DNA of 64,000 nucleotides, from assembly GCA_027587225.1 (NCBI GenBank), contig JAPDDQ010000017.1, positions 1 to 64,000 of the forward strand. Direction: 5' to 3'. Below the pieces are notes generated by a model. It was not told the DNA's origin. It saw only the letters and a list, made by a program, of their open reading frames with translations, and did no database searches. Positions 34,733 through 42,119 of the stretch are shown here, in pieces. Positions within the stretch are counted from its first letter, which is position 1, and each line of letters starts with the position of its first letter. Made by a program: the position numbers and the translations under genes. The DNA comes from Solirubrobacter taibaiensis. GTDB taxonomy: Bacteria > Actinomycetota > Thermoleophilia > Solirubrobacterales > Solirubrobacteraceae.

Positions 34733-35821
34733 CTAGCTCCGGGCCTCGGCGCGCGCGGCGCGCAGGTTCTTGATTCCGCCGTAGCGGACGACCAACAGGA
34801 TCAGACCCAGGATGGTGATCGGGACGACGATCACGAAGCGCAACATGAGGATGTAGGACAGCGCGGTGCTCCCGGTGCCCCCGAGCGCCTTGACGCCGGT
34901 GATCACGGCCGTGTCCTGCGTGCCGGCGTAGCCCGGCCCACTGGGGATCATGGAGAAGACGCTGGCGAGCGCCACCATGTACAGCCCTTCGATCACGGTC
35001 ATGTTGAAGCCGACGGCGGCGCCGGTCGCCATCCACACGCCCGTCTCGATCGCCCAGATCAGGAGCGTGAGCCCGAGCAGCCGCAGCCCGTGGTGAGCCC
35101 GGCGCAGGCCGAGCGTGGCCGACGCGAGCGGCGCGAGGATGCCGTGCACCCGCTCGTTGTTGCGGACCAGGCGCCAGCCGACGGCCGCGGCCGCGATCCC
35201 GACGACGGCGATGATCGCGATCAGCTCCACGGAGTTGCCGCCCACTTCGCCGAGCAGGCCGTAGCCGACGACGACGAAGATCACCAGCAGGACGGCGACG
35301 TCGAGCAGGCGCTCGGCCACCAGCGTGCCGACCACGGTGCGCTTGGACGTGTTCGCCCGCGGCGCGGCGAGGAAGACGCGGATCGCGTCACCGGCGCGGG
35401 CCGGGAGGATGTTGTTGCCCATGTAGCCGATGACCGTCAGCGCGTACATGTCGCCGCGCTTCGGGGTGGCGCCCTCGTCCTTGAGCAACCGCTCCCAGCG
35501 TTCGCCACGCACGAGCGTCGCGAACCCGTACAGCACGACCGCGCCGATCAACGCCGCGATCTCGCCGGGCGTGGACGGGAACGTCGGCGCGTCCTGCTTG
35601 GTCGCCCACCAGACGACGAACCCCAGCGAGACGACGCTGACCAGGATGCCGAGGATCGGGAGCAGGGAGCGGCGGGGCCGGCTCTCCGGTGCGGCTGCAT
35701 CGCCGGGTGGGGCGACGGCCGCGAGGGGGTGCTCTGAGGTGGGCGTATCCGTGCTCACTGAAGCGGGCGCGACCTCGCGCCGGGTGTCCAGGATAGGCGG
35801 CTCATGTGAGTCCGAGCTCAC
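34733..35821 (-). CDS. LPG synthase/UPF0104-like flippase-domain membrane protein
   Basis: A 362-aa membrane protein of the MprF-flippase/AglD C-terminal type (LPG_synthase_TM), with about eight helices from residue 52. Family motifs: GNNILPARAGDAIRVFLA, VVGTLVAERLLDVA, SMIPSGPGYAGTQD. Pro/Ala-rich cytoplasmic N-terminus of about 50 residues. GTG 35821 overlaps the MBL gene stop by 20 bp; a later start is possible. Likely flips a polyprenyl- or phospholipid-linked substrate for the Agl23-like enzyme downstream. Confidence 0.85.
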   Translation of the reverse strand: MSSDSHEPPILDTRREVAPASVSTDTPTSEHPLAAVAPPGDAAAPESRPRRSLLPILGILVSVVSLGFVVWWATKQDAPTFPSTPGEIAALIGAVVLYGFATLVRGERWERLLKDEGATPKRGDMYALTVIGYMGNNILPARAGDAIRVFLAAPRANTSKRTVVGTLVAERLLDVAVLLVIFVVVGYGLLGEVGGNSVELIAIIAVVGIAAAAVGWRLVRNNERVHGILAPLASATLGLRRAHHGLRLLGLTLLIWAIETGVWMATGAAVGFNMTVIEGLYMVALASVFSMIPSGPGYAGTQDTAVITGVKALGGTGSTALSYILMLRFVIVVPITILGLILLVVRYGGIKNLRAARAEARS

Positions 35822-36551
35822 GTGCTCGATCCACTGCGGCCTGCGGTGACTCCGTCCACGGCTCGCCGTGGCCGAAGAGCGTGAGCGTGGCGTCGATGCG
35901 CTCGATCGCCTCCAGGCTCTTCTGCATCTGCAACGAGTCCGCGGCGAACGCCCGGGGCATCAACTGCGGGCCCTCGGAGCCCGTGAGCGGGTTGTAGGTG
36001 CACAGCGCGTCGCCGGCGATCAGGACGCCGTGCTCGGGCAGGTGGAAGGCGACGTGGCCGGGGGAGTGGCCCGGTGTGGGGATGATCCGCGGGCGGCCGG
36101 GCACGTCGAGGTCCTGCTCGGCGTCGAACGTGGTGAGCACCTCGACGTTGGGCGTGCGGGCCCCGCCGGCGCGTCCCGCGACCAGGAAGAGCTTGTAGAG
36201 CGCCGGGTAGCGCAGGTACGGGAGCATCGACCCGTCGCGTCTGTGGGTCTTGCCCGTGCGCGCCATCTCGGCGTCCTTGGCGTGCACGTACACGGGAGCC
36301 TGCGTGTCCTCGCGGACGTGCTCGACGATCCCGACGTGATCAGCATGGGCGTGGGTGAGGATCACCGCCGCGATGTCCTTGACCGACCGGCCGCGCGACT
36401 GCAGGTACGCGTCGAGCTGCGGCCGGAACCCCGGCAGGCCGCCGTCGACCAGCGTGAGGTCGTTGCCTTCCTCGAGCAGGTAGCAGTTGACGTACTCGTT
36501 CCCGAGCCGGTGGATTCCGGGCGCCAGCTGCGTCGGAGCATCGACGGACAT
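35802..36551 (-). CDS. MBL-fold metallo-hydrolase
   Basis: A 249-aa metallo-beta-lactamase fold hydrolase. The metal motif THAHADHVG (HxHxDH) lies near residue 64, then TPGHSPGHVAF and LIAGDALCTY (His, Asp ligands) and a final GHGEP. N-terminal GIHRLGNEYVNCYLLEEG is typical of the glyoxalase II-like branch. Substrate unknown. ATG 36551; a GGTTCGAACC palindrome lies 19 bp upstream. First gene of the MBL-flippase-Agl23 run. Confidence 0.88.
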   Translation of the reverse strand: MSVDAPTQLAPGIHRLGNEYVNCYLLEEGNDLTLVDGGLPGFRPQLDAYLQSRGRSVKDIAAVILTHAHADHVGIVEHVREDTQAPVYVHAKDAEMARTGKTHRRDGSMLPYLRYPALYKLFLVAGRAGGARTPNVEVLTTFDAEQDLDVPGRPRIIPTPGHSPGHVAFHLPEHGVLIAGDALCTYNPLTGSEGPQLMPRAFAADSLQMQKSLEAIERIDATLTLFGHGEPWTESPQAAVDRARELGLT

Positions 36552-36569
36552 GGCCGATGAGCTTCGCAG

Positions 36570-36579
36570 GGTTCGAACC
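36570..36579. promoter_or_regulatory. GGTTCGAACC palindrome upstream of MBL gene
   Basis: A perfect 10-bp palindrome in the 227-bp divergent region before the MBL gene and the HNH-repeat gene. It resembles a tRNA T-loop box, but no acceptor, D or anticodon arms can be folded around it on either strand. It may be an operator. The rest of the gap (36580-36778) shows nothing I can assign. Confidence 0.3.
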
Positions 36580-36778
36580 TTTCGGGACCTGATGAGTGGA
36601 CGAACTGGTCCGCGGTCTGTACCTTGGATCGTCTGATGCGTAAGTGCACCGCCCTCTTCCACGTCTCCTTGCTGCCCGTGCAAACGGGTACGTCGGCGTG
36701 GAATCGCGAGGCCGGTATGCGTATCGACGCGATCTACAACACGCAGCCGAGCGGCTACTAGCGGAACGGAGCTCACTG

Positions 36779-37966
36779 ATGCCCCCGACCGCGAACACCG
36801 CGGGCGGGCGTCGAGTGACGCGCTGGACCCGCGAGACCATCATCGAGAAGATCACGGAGTGGAACGAGCTCTACGGCGAACCGCCGTGCTCGGCCGACTG
36901 GAACCCGTCGCTGGCCCGCTGGCGTGCGCAGGAATGGCGCGCGGAGCGGTACCGCGATGGAATCTGGCCCTCCACCAACGCCGCGAAGCGCCCGTTCGAC
37001 GGGTCGTTCGACGCCGCCGTGCGTGCCGCGGGTCTGGAGCCTCACCGCTCCGGTCCGCGCCGCCGTCCGGCCGGAACGGCTCGCCCGGCGGTTGAGCAGC
37101 GCGCGCCCGAGACGGTCCCCCGTCGCGTCAACGACGCGCTGGTGGAGGCCGACGAGCGCGAGCGGGCTCTGGAGCGCCGCGTGGCCGAGCTGGAGCGGAC
37201 CGTCCAGGTGGCTGAGCGCCGCGCGACGCGCGCGGAGGACCTGCTCGACGACGCGCGCACGCGCGCCCGTCGGGCCGGCGATCGCGAGCGTCGTGCCCGC
37301 CTGTCCCGTGACCGTGTGCGCGAGAGCGCGTCTGTCGAGACCGAGACGGTCGTCGCGGACGCGGGTGCTCGCACGCGCGCGGCCTACGACCAGGCGACGG
37401 CGGCCGTCGCGGAGTCCCGTGACGCCCGTCGCGCGGCCGCCGAGGCGGAGGTCCGCGCGGCCGACGCCGAGGCCCGTGCCACGGCGGCGGAGCGTCTGCT
37501 CGAAGCGGCCACCACGGCCGCCAGCACCACGACATACGCCCGCACGAACGGGCGGACCGAGGCGAACGGCAACGGGCGCGTCGCCGTCAGCACCAAGCAG
37601 GATGTTGGTGGTGGCGTGACGCCGGCCGAGGTCGAGGCGCGGATCGCGGCGGCGGTGGCTCAGGCGCAGGCCGAGTCCGGTGGCGCGATCGCCGCGGCCA
37701 TGGGCGCAGCCCGGGCCGCGGAGGACCGTGCCGCGGTGGCCGAGCGTCGGGCCCGTGAGCTGGCCACGTTGGTGTGCGGCGAGCCGCGTCAGCTGACGCG
37801 CGCTGAGATCACGGACCTGCGTGACGCCGGCCCGACCGGACCCGCGGTCATGGCCAACGCGCTCCGCACGCTGCACGCCGCCCGCGCGGCCAACGACCGT
37901 CGCGGGCTGACGGACGCGCTCGGCGGCGTGGCTTCGGCCGCGGTCGGCTGGCGCGATCGCCTCTGA
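36779..37966 (+). CDS. HNH-repeat domain plus long coiled-coil protein
   Basis: A 395-aa protein. Residues 15-90 (ETIIEKITEWNELYGEPP, SADWNPSLARWRAQEW, GSFDAAVRAAGLEPH) match the homing-endonuclease-associated HNH-repeat type of small DNA-binding domain, which occurs alone in many Actinobacteria. Residues about 115-265 are an Ala/Arg/Glu-rich coiled coil (ALERRVAELERTVQVAERRA), followed by a Gly/Asn linker and a second helical region to 350. No nuclease motif is seen. ATG 36779 has GGAACGGAG upstream. Function unknown; perhaps a DNA-binding structural protein. Confidence 0.75.
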   Translation: MPPTANTAGGRRVTRWTRETIIEKITEWNELYGEPPCSADWNPSLARWRAQEWRAERYRDGIWPSTNAAKRPFDGSFDAAVRAAGLEPHRSGPRRRPAGTARPAVEQRAPETVPRRVNDALVEADERERALERRVAELERTVQVAERRATRAEDLLDDARTRARRAGDRERRARLSRDRVRESASVETETVVADAGARTRAAYDQATAAVAESRDARRAAAEAEVRAADAEARATAAERLLEAATTAASTTTYARTNGRTEANGNGRVAVSTKQDVGGGVTPAEVEARIAAAVAQAQAESGGAIAAAMGAARAAEDRAAVAERRARELATLVCGEPRQLTRAEITDLRDAGPTGPAVMANALRTLHAARAANDRRGLTDALGGVASAAVGWRDRL

Positions 37967-37987
37967 CATAGGTCCCTCGGGACCACC

Positions 37988-38041
37988 GGAGATCTGCGAA
38001 GCGATCTCCAAGCGGAGATGGGCTGCGCCGGCGAAGCCGGC
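37988..38041 (+). repeat. Dispersed double-hairpin repeat, copy 2
   Basis: Stem 1 GGAGATC/GATCTCC (37988-37994, 38003-38009), loop TGCGAAGC. A 17-nt spacer starts AAGCG. Stem 2 GCCGGC/GCCGGC (38027-38032, 38036-38041) has loop GAA and is followed by TGC. Versus copy 1 (29105-29158) the outermost stem-1 pair changes A-T to G-C and stem 2 changes GAC/GTC to GGC/GCC, all keeping pairing. Confidence 0.75.
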
Positions 38042-38063
38042 TGCGCACATGAACCGCCAAGCT

Positions 38064-38096
38064 CCGCCGGCCACGGAAGGACATCGTGGCCGGCGG
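38064..38096. repeat. Perfect 12-bp inverted repeat
   Basis: CCGCCGGCCACG (38064-38075) and CGTGGCCGGCGG (38085-38096) with a 9-nt loop. First of three similar-sized GC-rich stems with different sequences in a row. Confidence 0.8.
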
Positions 38097-38120
38097 CAAA
38101 CCTTCCCTCCCCAGGAAGAC

Positions 38121-38155
38121 GCCCCGGTCCGGCACGCTCCCCGCCGGACCGGGGC
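38121..38155. repeat. Perfect 13-bp inverted repeat
   Basis: GCCCCGGTCCGGC (38121-38133) and GCCGGACCGGGGC (38143-38155) with a 9-nt loop. Second stem of the series; a smaller CTTCC/GGAAG dyad precedes it (38102-38118). Confidence 0.8.
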
Positions 38156-38173
38156 CGGGGAACGATTGACGAC

Positions 38174-38209
38174 GCCCCGGCCGGCCACTCGCCAAGAGCC
38201 GGCCGGGGC
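38174..38209. repeat. Perfect 12-bp inverted repeat
   Basis: GCCCCGGCCGGC (38174-38185) and GCCGGCCGGGGC (38198-38209) with a 12-nt loop. Third stem of the series, immediately followed by the AT-containing palindrome at 38212. Confidence 0.8.
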
Positions 38210-38211
38210 CG

Positions 38212-38246
38212 CGAACATAAAGAGGGACTGTCCCTCTTTATGTTCG
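38212..38246. terminator. 35-bp palindrome, bidirectional terminator-like
   Basis: CGAACATAAAGAGGGAC (38212-38228), one central T, then its exact reverse complement (38230-38246). Folded with loop ACTGT it gives a GC-rich GAGGG/CCCTC tip flanked by AAA and TTT, the layout of a bidirectional intrinsic terminator. It is strikingly AT-rich for this genome. The GGGACTGTCCC core also resembles palindromes of REP-type elements, but no REP transposase is nearby. Confidence 0.6.
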
Positions 38247-38305
38247 GGGCGATGGCTGTGTGTGATCGCACAGGCCACATACGCAAAGTAAGCCATGCTG
38301 TGGGC

Positions 38306-38584
38306 ATGAATTCGGAACGTTCCCAGGCGTACGGCCGAGTGATGCGCACCCTCACGGACCTCGGGCCGAGCAAGCTCCTGCCCAACGAGCAGGAGCGCGT
38401 GCGCGCGGCGGCCGACGGGCTGCTCTTCTCCGACGATGCCCGCGACGAGGCCACGGTGGAGACGCTGGCGGCTGTCCGCGAGCTCACGGCGCACCTCGTC
38501 GCCACCGAGCGCTGGAGCGACACCAGCGCCACGGCGCTGCGTGACGATCTCGAGGCCTGCGGGCCGGTTCAGCTCGTCGGCTGA
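38306..38584 (+). CDS. Small hypothetical protein
   Basis: Not recognised. A 92-aa acidic, probably all-helical soluble protein (MRTLTDLGPSKLLPNEQERV, AAADGLLFSDDARDEA, VRELTAHLVATERW). No Cys, His clusters or membrane segment. ATG 38306 is the first plausible start after the hairpin region. Codon use is GC3-rich as in its neighbours, supporting that it is real. It ends 9 bp before the convergent gene. Confidence 0.6.
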   Translation: MNSERSQAYGRVMRTLTDLGPSKLLPNEQERVRAAADGLLFSDDARDEATVETLAAVRELTAHLVATERWSDTSATALRDDLEACGPVQLVG

Positions 38585-38593
38585 CCCGAACCG

Positions 38594-39079
38594 TTACTCG
38601 ACGTCGGTGTCGAACGTGTCGTCGGCGGTCTTGAAGCTCAGGACCTTCCAGGCGCCGTCCTTCTCCTGGATCTGCGTCTTGAGGTAGACCGGCTTGCCGC
38701 TCGTGCCCTTGAGGGTGTAGGTGAAGACGGCGACCTTGCCGCGGTCGGTCGACGCGTGGATGGCCTTGCCGTCGGGCGAGACCTTCCCGCGCTCGACGAG
38801 CGGGGCGATGAACCCGACGACCTCCTTGACCTCCGCCTCGGGCGCGATCGCCCGGAAGTCGGCGCCGCCGAGCGCGTACGCCTTGGCACCGTCGTTGCTC
38901 TGAATCGCCGTGACGAGCTCCGCGGACACCTTTTCCGCGTCGCCGGTCGCCGCGTTGACGAACAGCACCAGGGCGACGACGAGTGCGACGATCGCCGCGA
39001 GCACGGCGGCGGCGACGATCGCGATGATCTTTCCGACGCGGCGTTTCGGGGGCGCGGCAGGTTCAAAGGTGGCGGTCAT
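38594..39079 (-). CDS. Single-helix membrane-anchored protein
   Basis: A 161-aa protein with a Pro/Lys-rich cytoplasmic N-terminus (EPAAPPKRRVGKII), one membrane segment (about 17-43) and an extracytoplasmic domain of about 115 residues (SAELVTAIQSNDGAKAYALG, ending AWKVLSFKTADDTFDTD). The pattern resembles DUF4878/NTF2-like lipoprotein domains that gauge small ligands, but I cannot assign it firmly. ATG 39079. Confidence 0.7.
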   Translation of the reverse strand: MTATFEPAAPPKRRVGKIIAIVAAAVLAAIVALVVALVLFVNAATGDAEKVSAELVTAIQSNDGAKAYALGGADFRAIAPEAEVKEVVGFIAPLVERGKVSPDGKAIHASTDRGKVAVFTYTLKGTSGKPVYLKTQIQEKDGAWKVLSFKTADDTFDTDVE

Positions 39080-39101
39080 GCGCCGACCGTACGGGCCGCG
39101 C

Positions 39102-39419
39102 TCAGCCGCCGTGGTCGAGGCTGCCGGTCTCTCTGAGTGCGGTTGTCACGCCCTCGCTCAGGTCGTCCGGGTCCGGCGTGGGGGAGAAGCGACCGTCACG
39201 CAGCACGTAGATCCGGCACGTCAGCGAGGGCGGCTCGTCCGTCGGGAACAGGTCGACGCCACCGACGCGGACCGTCGGCGAGCCGGGGAACCGCTCACGC
39301 GCCGCGTCCTCCTCACTCACGATCTCGCGCTCGACGAAGTCCACGCCCAGCGCCCGCAACTGCTCGGCGACGACGGGGTGCGACGGGCACCCCGCCCACC
39401 ACAGCAGTTCTACTTCCAC
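39102..39419 (-). CDS. Small thioredoxin-fold-like protein
   Basis: About 105 aa. N-terminal VELLWWAGCPSHPVVAEQL has a beta strand, a redox-type Cys (GCPSH in place of CxxC) and a helix. FPGSPTVRVGGVDLFP gives the cis-Pro element of thioredoxin folds, and LTCRIYVLRDGRFSPTPD a third Cys. Such proteins are often found near mercury or thiol stress genes; the function is unproven. GTG 39419 overlaps the stop of the upstream redoxin gene by 10 bp. Confidence 0.7.
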   Translation of the reverse strand: MEVELLWWAGCPSHPVVAEQLRALGVDFVEREIVSEEDAARERFPGSPTVRVGGVDLFPTDEPPSLTCRIYVLRDGRFSPTPDPDDLSEGVTTALRETGSLDHGG

Positions 39420-39910
39420 TTGACCGAGCAGCCCTTGGGCTCGGTCTCCGGGCGGCCGACCGGTCGCCCGGCGAGCACGTCGTCGAGCGCCTCCCGCAGC
39501 CAGGCCGCGTTCAACGACGGATCGTTGTAGTCGGCGTCCGGGGCGCCCCGGTAGACCACGCCGGACGCGTCGGTCACGAACACGTCCGGGGTCGTCTTCG
39601 CACCCCACGCCCGCGCGACCGCCTGCGACTCGTCGACCAGGTACGGGCCCGCGAACTCGCCGGCGTCGACCCGCGCCGCCGACGCCTCGACCGAGTCCCG
39701 CGGGTACTTCTCCGCGTTGTTGGAGTTGATCTGCAGGAACCGCACGCCCTGGTCGGCGTAGTCGCGCGCGACGTCCTGCAGCCGCTCGTGCCAGGCCAGC
39801 GCGTACGGGCAGTGGTTGCAGGTGAAGACGACGACGGCGGCGCGCGCACCGTCCTCGTGCAACGCGACGGGGGAGCCGGAGGTATCGGGCAGCGTGAACG
39901 CGAGAGCCAT
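39410..39910 (-). CDS. AhpC/TSA-type thioredoxin-family protein
   Basis: A 166-aa redoxin: FTLPDTSGSPVALHEDG then VVVFTCNHCPYALAWHERL with the CxxC active site (CNHC), INSNNAEKYP, and cis-Pro segment GAKTTPDVFVTD. This CNHCP group is widespread and without known partner. ATG 39910. Divergent from the AlkZ-like gene by 24 bp; the thioredoxin-like gene downstream is coupled. Confidence 0.88.
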   Translation of the reverse strand: MALAFTLPDTSGSPVALHEDGARAAVVVFTCNHCPYALAWHERLQDVARDYADQGVRFLQINSNNAEKYPRDSVEASAARVDAGEFAGPYLVDESQAVARAWGAKTTPDVFVTDASGVVYRGAPDADYNDPSLNAAWLREALDDVLAGRPVGRPETEPKGCSVKWK

Positions 39911-39934
39911 GCGATCCACCTTACGCTGCGCCCG

Positions 39935-40954
39935 ATGCGGGTCCTCACGCGCGAAGAGCTCACGGCGACGCTCGCCCACCGGCAGGGCCTGATCACCCGC
40001 TGGGACGTCTCACCCCAGGAAGCGATCAAGCGCCTCACGCCGCTCCAGGGCCAGGAAGCCAAAGCCCCGTTCGTCGCGCTCGCCGCACGCGTCCATGACT
40101 TCACGCGCGAGGCGCTCGAGCAGGCGATCACCGACCGCCACGTCGTGAAGTCCACGCTGATGCGGCTCACGCTGCACCTCGCGAGCGGCGAGGACTTTCC
40201 GGCCTACGCCGCCCTGCTCCGCAACTCACGGATGCGCAAGTGGCGGGCGACCGACCCCCTGATCGACGAGGAGGCGGAGGCGCTCGCGGCGTGGTTCACC
40301 ACGCCCCGCACCAACAAGGACATCCGCGCCAAGATCGAAGCGCCGGACCTGTGGACCCCGATCCTGCGGGCCCGCACGATGGTGCCGCTCGTCCAGCTCC
40401 CGCCCGCCGGCCACTACGCCGACCGCGGCCGGGACACGCTGTTCGTCAAGGACCCGCGCCCGCTGCCCACCCCGGAGGAGGCGGCGAAGACCGTCCTCAT
40501 CCGCTACCTGACCGCGTTCGGCCCCGCACAGAAGCGCGACCTCGCCGCCTGGGCCGGCGCCGCCCAGCGCGACTTCGACTTCGACGCCATCGAGACCGTC
40601 AGCTACCAGGACGAGCACGGCCGCACGCTGATCGACCTGCCGGGCGGCGACATCCTGCCCGGCGACACACCGCTCCCGCCGCGCTTTCTCTCCAACTGGG
40701 ACCAGCCACTGCTCGCCTACAAGGACCGCGATCGGATCCTGCCGCCGGAGGTCCAGCCGCTCCAGCTCACGCTCTCCGGCGACCAGACGCTCACCGTCGA
40801 CGGCCGCGTCGTCGCGAGCTGGATCGTGGAGGAAGGCCGCATGACGATCACGCCCCACACGGAATTCCGCCACGACGGGATCGAGGAGGAAGCCCTGCGC
40901 ACGGCCCGGTTCTGCGCTCCCCACGTGCGCGCGTTCGAGGTGGTCATGAAATGA
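39935..40954 (+). CDS. AlkZ-like winged-helix (HTH_42) DNA glycosylase-family protein
   Basis: A 339-aa protein of the winged-helix DNA-binding/AlkZ superfamily, some members of which unhook interstrand crosslinks or excise bulky alkylation adducts. The N-terminal LTPLQGQEAKAPFVALAARV carries a QxQ motif at the place of the catalytic QxQ of AlkZ. KSTLMRLTLHLASGEDF and FGPAQKRDLAAWAGA follow. The middle residue of QxQ is Gly, so the substrate may differ. ATG 39935. Whether it guards against a natural product here is unknown; no biosynthetic cluster is present. Confidence 0.82.
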   Translation: MRVLTREELTATLAHRQGLITRWDVSPQEAIKRLTPLQGQEAKAPFVALAARVHDFTREALEQAITDRHVVKSTLMRLTLHLASGEDFPAYAALLRNSRMRKWRATDPLIDEEAEALAAWFTTPRTNKDIRAKIEAPDLWTPILRARTMVPLVQLPPAGHYADRGRDTLFVKDPRPLPTPEEAAKTVLIRYLTAFGPAQKRDLAAWAGAAQRDFDFDAIETVSYQDEHGRTLIDLPGGDILPGDTPLPPRFLSNWDQPLLAYKDRDRILPPEVQPLQLTLSGDQTLTVDGRVVASWIVEEGRMTITPHTEFRHDGIEEEALRTARFCAPHVRAFEVVMK

Positions 40955-41003
40955 CCCTCAACTCCCCTCGACCTGCGGCCGATGATCGGAACTAGGAGAA
41001 CCT

Positions 41004-41606
41004 ATGGCTACGGGATTCGCAAGCGCGCTCAGTGAAGGACAGCCCGCCCAGCTCGATCTGGGTGATGACGCGGTCCCCTGCCTGGTTGTCGGCTTCACCG
41101 GCAACGACGTGATGCTCGCACCCCAAGCGCCGTTGCCCGATGACGCGCTCGCGCCAGGTCTCACCACCTATCTGCTGATCGAAGCGGGCGGCAGCCTGCA
41201 GGCGCTCAAGGCCGCCATCAAGCCCGGCTACGCCGAGGGCGAGCTGATCGCCACGCTGCTCGATCCCTTCCGCCTCGGCCAGCGCCGCACGTTCTCGCGC
41301 GCCCCGCTCGTCCTGCCCGCGCACCTGCGCCCGGCCGGCACCGAGGATCCGCCGAAAACCACCTTCACGCGCGATATCAGCGCCGGTGGCCTGCGCGTGG
41401 CCAAGCAGTCGGGCTACCTCGAGGCCGACCTGCACGAGGTCGTGATCGGGCTCGTCCAGGCCAACACCGAGATTCGTTGCACCGCGGAGACCGTCCGCGT
41501 CACCGATCAGGACGTCTCGCTCTCGTTCGTCGAGATCGAGCCGAGCGATCGTCTGCTGCTCGCCCAGCTGACCTTCGCCTTCCATCGCCGTCGCGCCGCG
41601 AAGTAG
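41004..41606 (+). CDS. PilZ-domain protein (c-di-GMP receptor type)
   Basis: A 200-aa protein with an N-terminal YcgR-like beta domain (residues 1-95) and a C-terminal PilZ domain. RRTFSRAPLVL supplies the RxxxR arginines, and DISAGGLRVA the D/NxSxxG motif, both needed to bind c-di-GMP. SD AGGAG lies 8 nt before ATG 41004. It is a candidate effector for the GGDEF-EAL protein at 15482. No flagellar or pilus genes are nearby. Confidence 0.88.
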   Translation: MATGFASALSEGQPAQLDLGDDAVPCLVVGFTGNDVMLAPQAPLPDDALAPGLTTYLLIEAGGSLQALKAAIKPGYAEGELIATLLDPFRLGQRRTFSRAPLVLPAHLRPAGTEDPPKTTFTRDISAGGLRVAKQSGYLEADLHEVVIGLVQANTEIRCTAETVRVTDQDVSLSFVEIEPSDRLLLAQLTFAFHRRRAAK

Positions 41607-41622
41607 CAATCGATACGCTCCG

Positions 41623-41639
41623 CCCAGTTAGCGACTGGG
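41623..41639 (+). promoter_or_regulatory. Hairpin overlapping the coxS ribosome binding site
   Basis: CCCAGT-TAGCG-ACTGGG is a perfect 6-bp stem with a 5-nt loop. Its 3' arm overlaps the first G residues of the Shine-Dalgarno sequence (GGGAGGAGAGG, 41637-41647) of coxS (ATG 41649). It could modulate translation or be a dimeric protein site. It is the only structure in the 42-bp gap between the PilZ gene and coxS. Confidence 0.4.
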
Positions 41640-41648
41640 AGGAGAGGC

Positions 41649-42119
41649 ATGGCTGGTTCGGTACGGGTCACGATGACCGTGAACGGTGCTCAGCAGAGCG
41701 CCGAGGTGGAACCTCGCCTGCTCCTGGTCCACTTCCTGCGCGAGACGCTGGGTCTGACCGGAACGCATGTTGGTTGCGACACGTCCAACTGCGGCGCGTG
41801 CACGGTTCACCTCAACGGTGAGGCGATCAAGTCGTGCACGTTGCTGGCCGCTCAGGCGGACGGCGCGGAGATCAAGACGATCGAGGGAATGGGCCAGGAG
41901 GGCGCGCTGCATCCGCTGCAGGAGGCGTTCTGGGAGCACCACGGGCTCCAGTGCGGCTATTGCACGCCGGGCATGATCATGGCTTCGGCCGACCTGCTCG
42001 AACGCAACCCGAAGCCCGATGAGCAGGAGGTCCGCGAAGCGCTCGCGGGCAACCTCTGCCGCTGTACGGGCTACCACAACATCGTCAAGGCGGTCCTCGC
42101 CGCGTCCGAGGCGTCATGA
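41649..42119 (+). CDS. coxS: CO dehydrogenase/xanthine dehydrogenase family [2Fe-2S] small subunit
   Basis: A 156-aa subunit carrying two [2Fe-2S] clusters: the plant-ferredoxin type ([15 protein letters not shown] then C) and the C-terminal alpha-helical type ([10 protein letters not shown] ... CRCTGY). Passes electrons between the Mo site of the large subunit and FAD of the medium subunit. Strong SD and ATG 41649. Overlaps the large-subunit ATG by four bases. First gene of coxS-L-M-D-E. Confidence 0.95.
   Translation: MAGSVRVTMTVNGAQQSAEVEPRLLLVHFLRETLGLTGTHVGCDTSNCGACTVHLNGEAIKSCTLLAAQADGAEIKTIEGMGQEGALHPLQEAFWEHHGLQCGYCTPGMIMASADLLERNPKPDEQEVREALAGNLCRCTGYHNIVKAVLAASEAS

Larger units (their letters stand above)
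37967..38305. other. 339-bp noncoding region built of successive hairpins
   Basis: No credible coding frame. It holds, in order: GGTCCC-TC-GGGACC (37971-37984), the double-hairpin repeat copy 2 (37988-38041), three perfect 12-13 bp GC-rich stems and a 35-bp AT-containing palindrome (separate entries), then about 60 bp with little structure before the next ATG. Nearly 250 of the first 280 bases lie in inverted repeats. It could be a processed noncoding RNA, a nest of mobile repeats, or a strong bidirectional terminator. Confidence 0.7.

Noticed and set aside
30872..34773. Long alternate frames (about 570-640 codons) within or opposite the DUF2298 and Agl23-like genes
   Set aside because: They are shadows: biased Arg/Gly/Pro content, no motif, and full overlap with recognised membrane proteins.
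36560..36590. Possible tRNA, from the GGTTCGAACC T-loop-like sequence
   Set aside because: No 7-bp acceptor stem, D arm, anticodon arm or CCA region can be folded in register on either strand.
38212..38246. Insertion-sequence terminal repeat or REP element with transposase
   Set aside because: No transposase, no second end and no target duplication seen; kept as a palindrome/terminator only.
37967..38305. CRISPR array or direct-repeat array
   Set aside because: The stems are different inverted repeats, not identical direct repeats separated by unique spacers; no cas gene is in the window.
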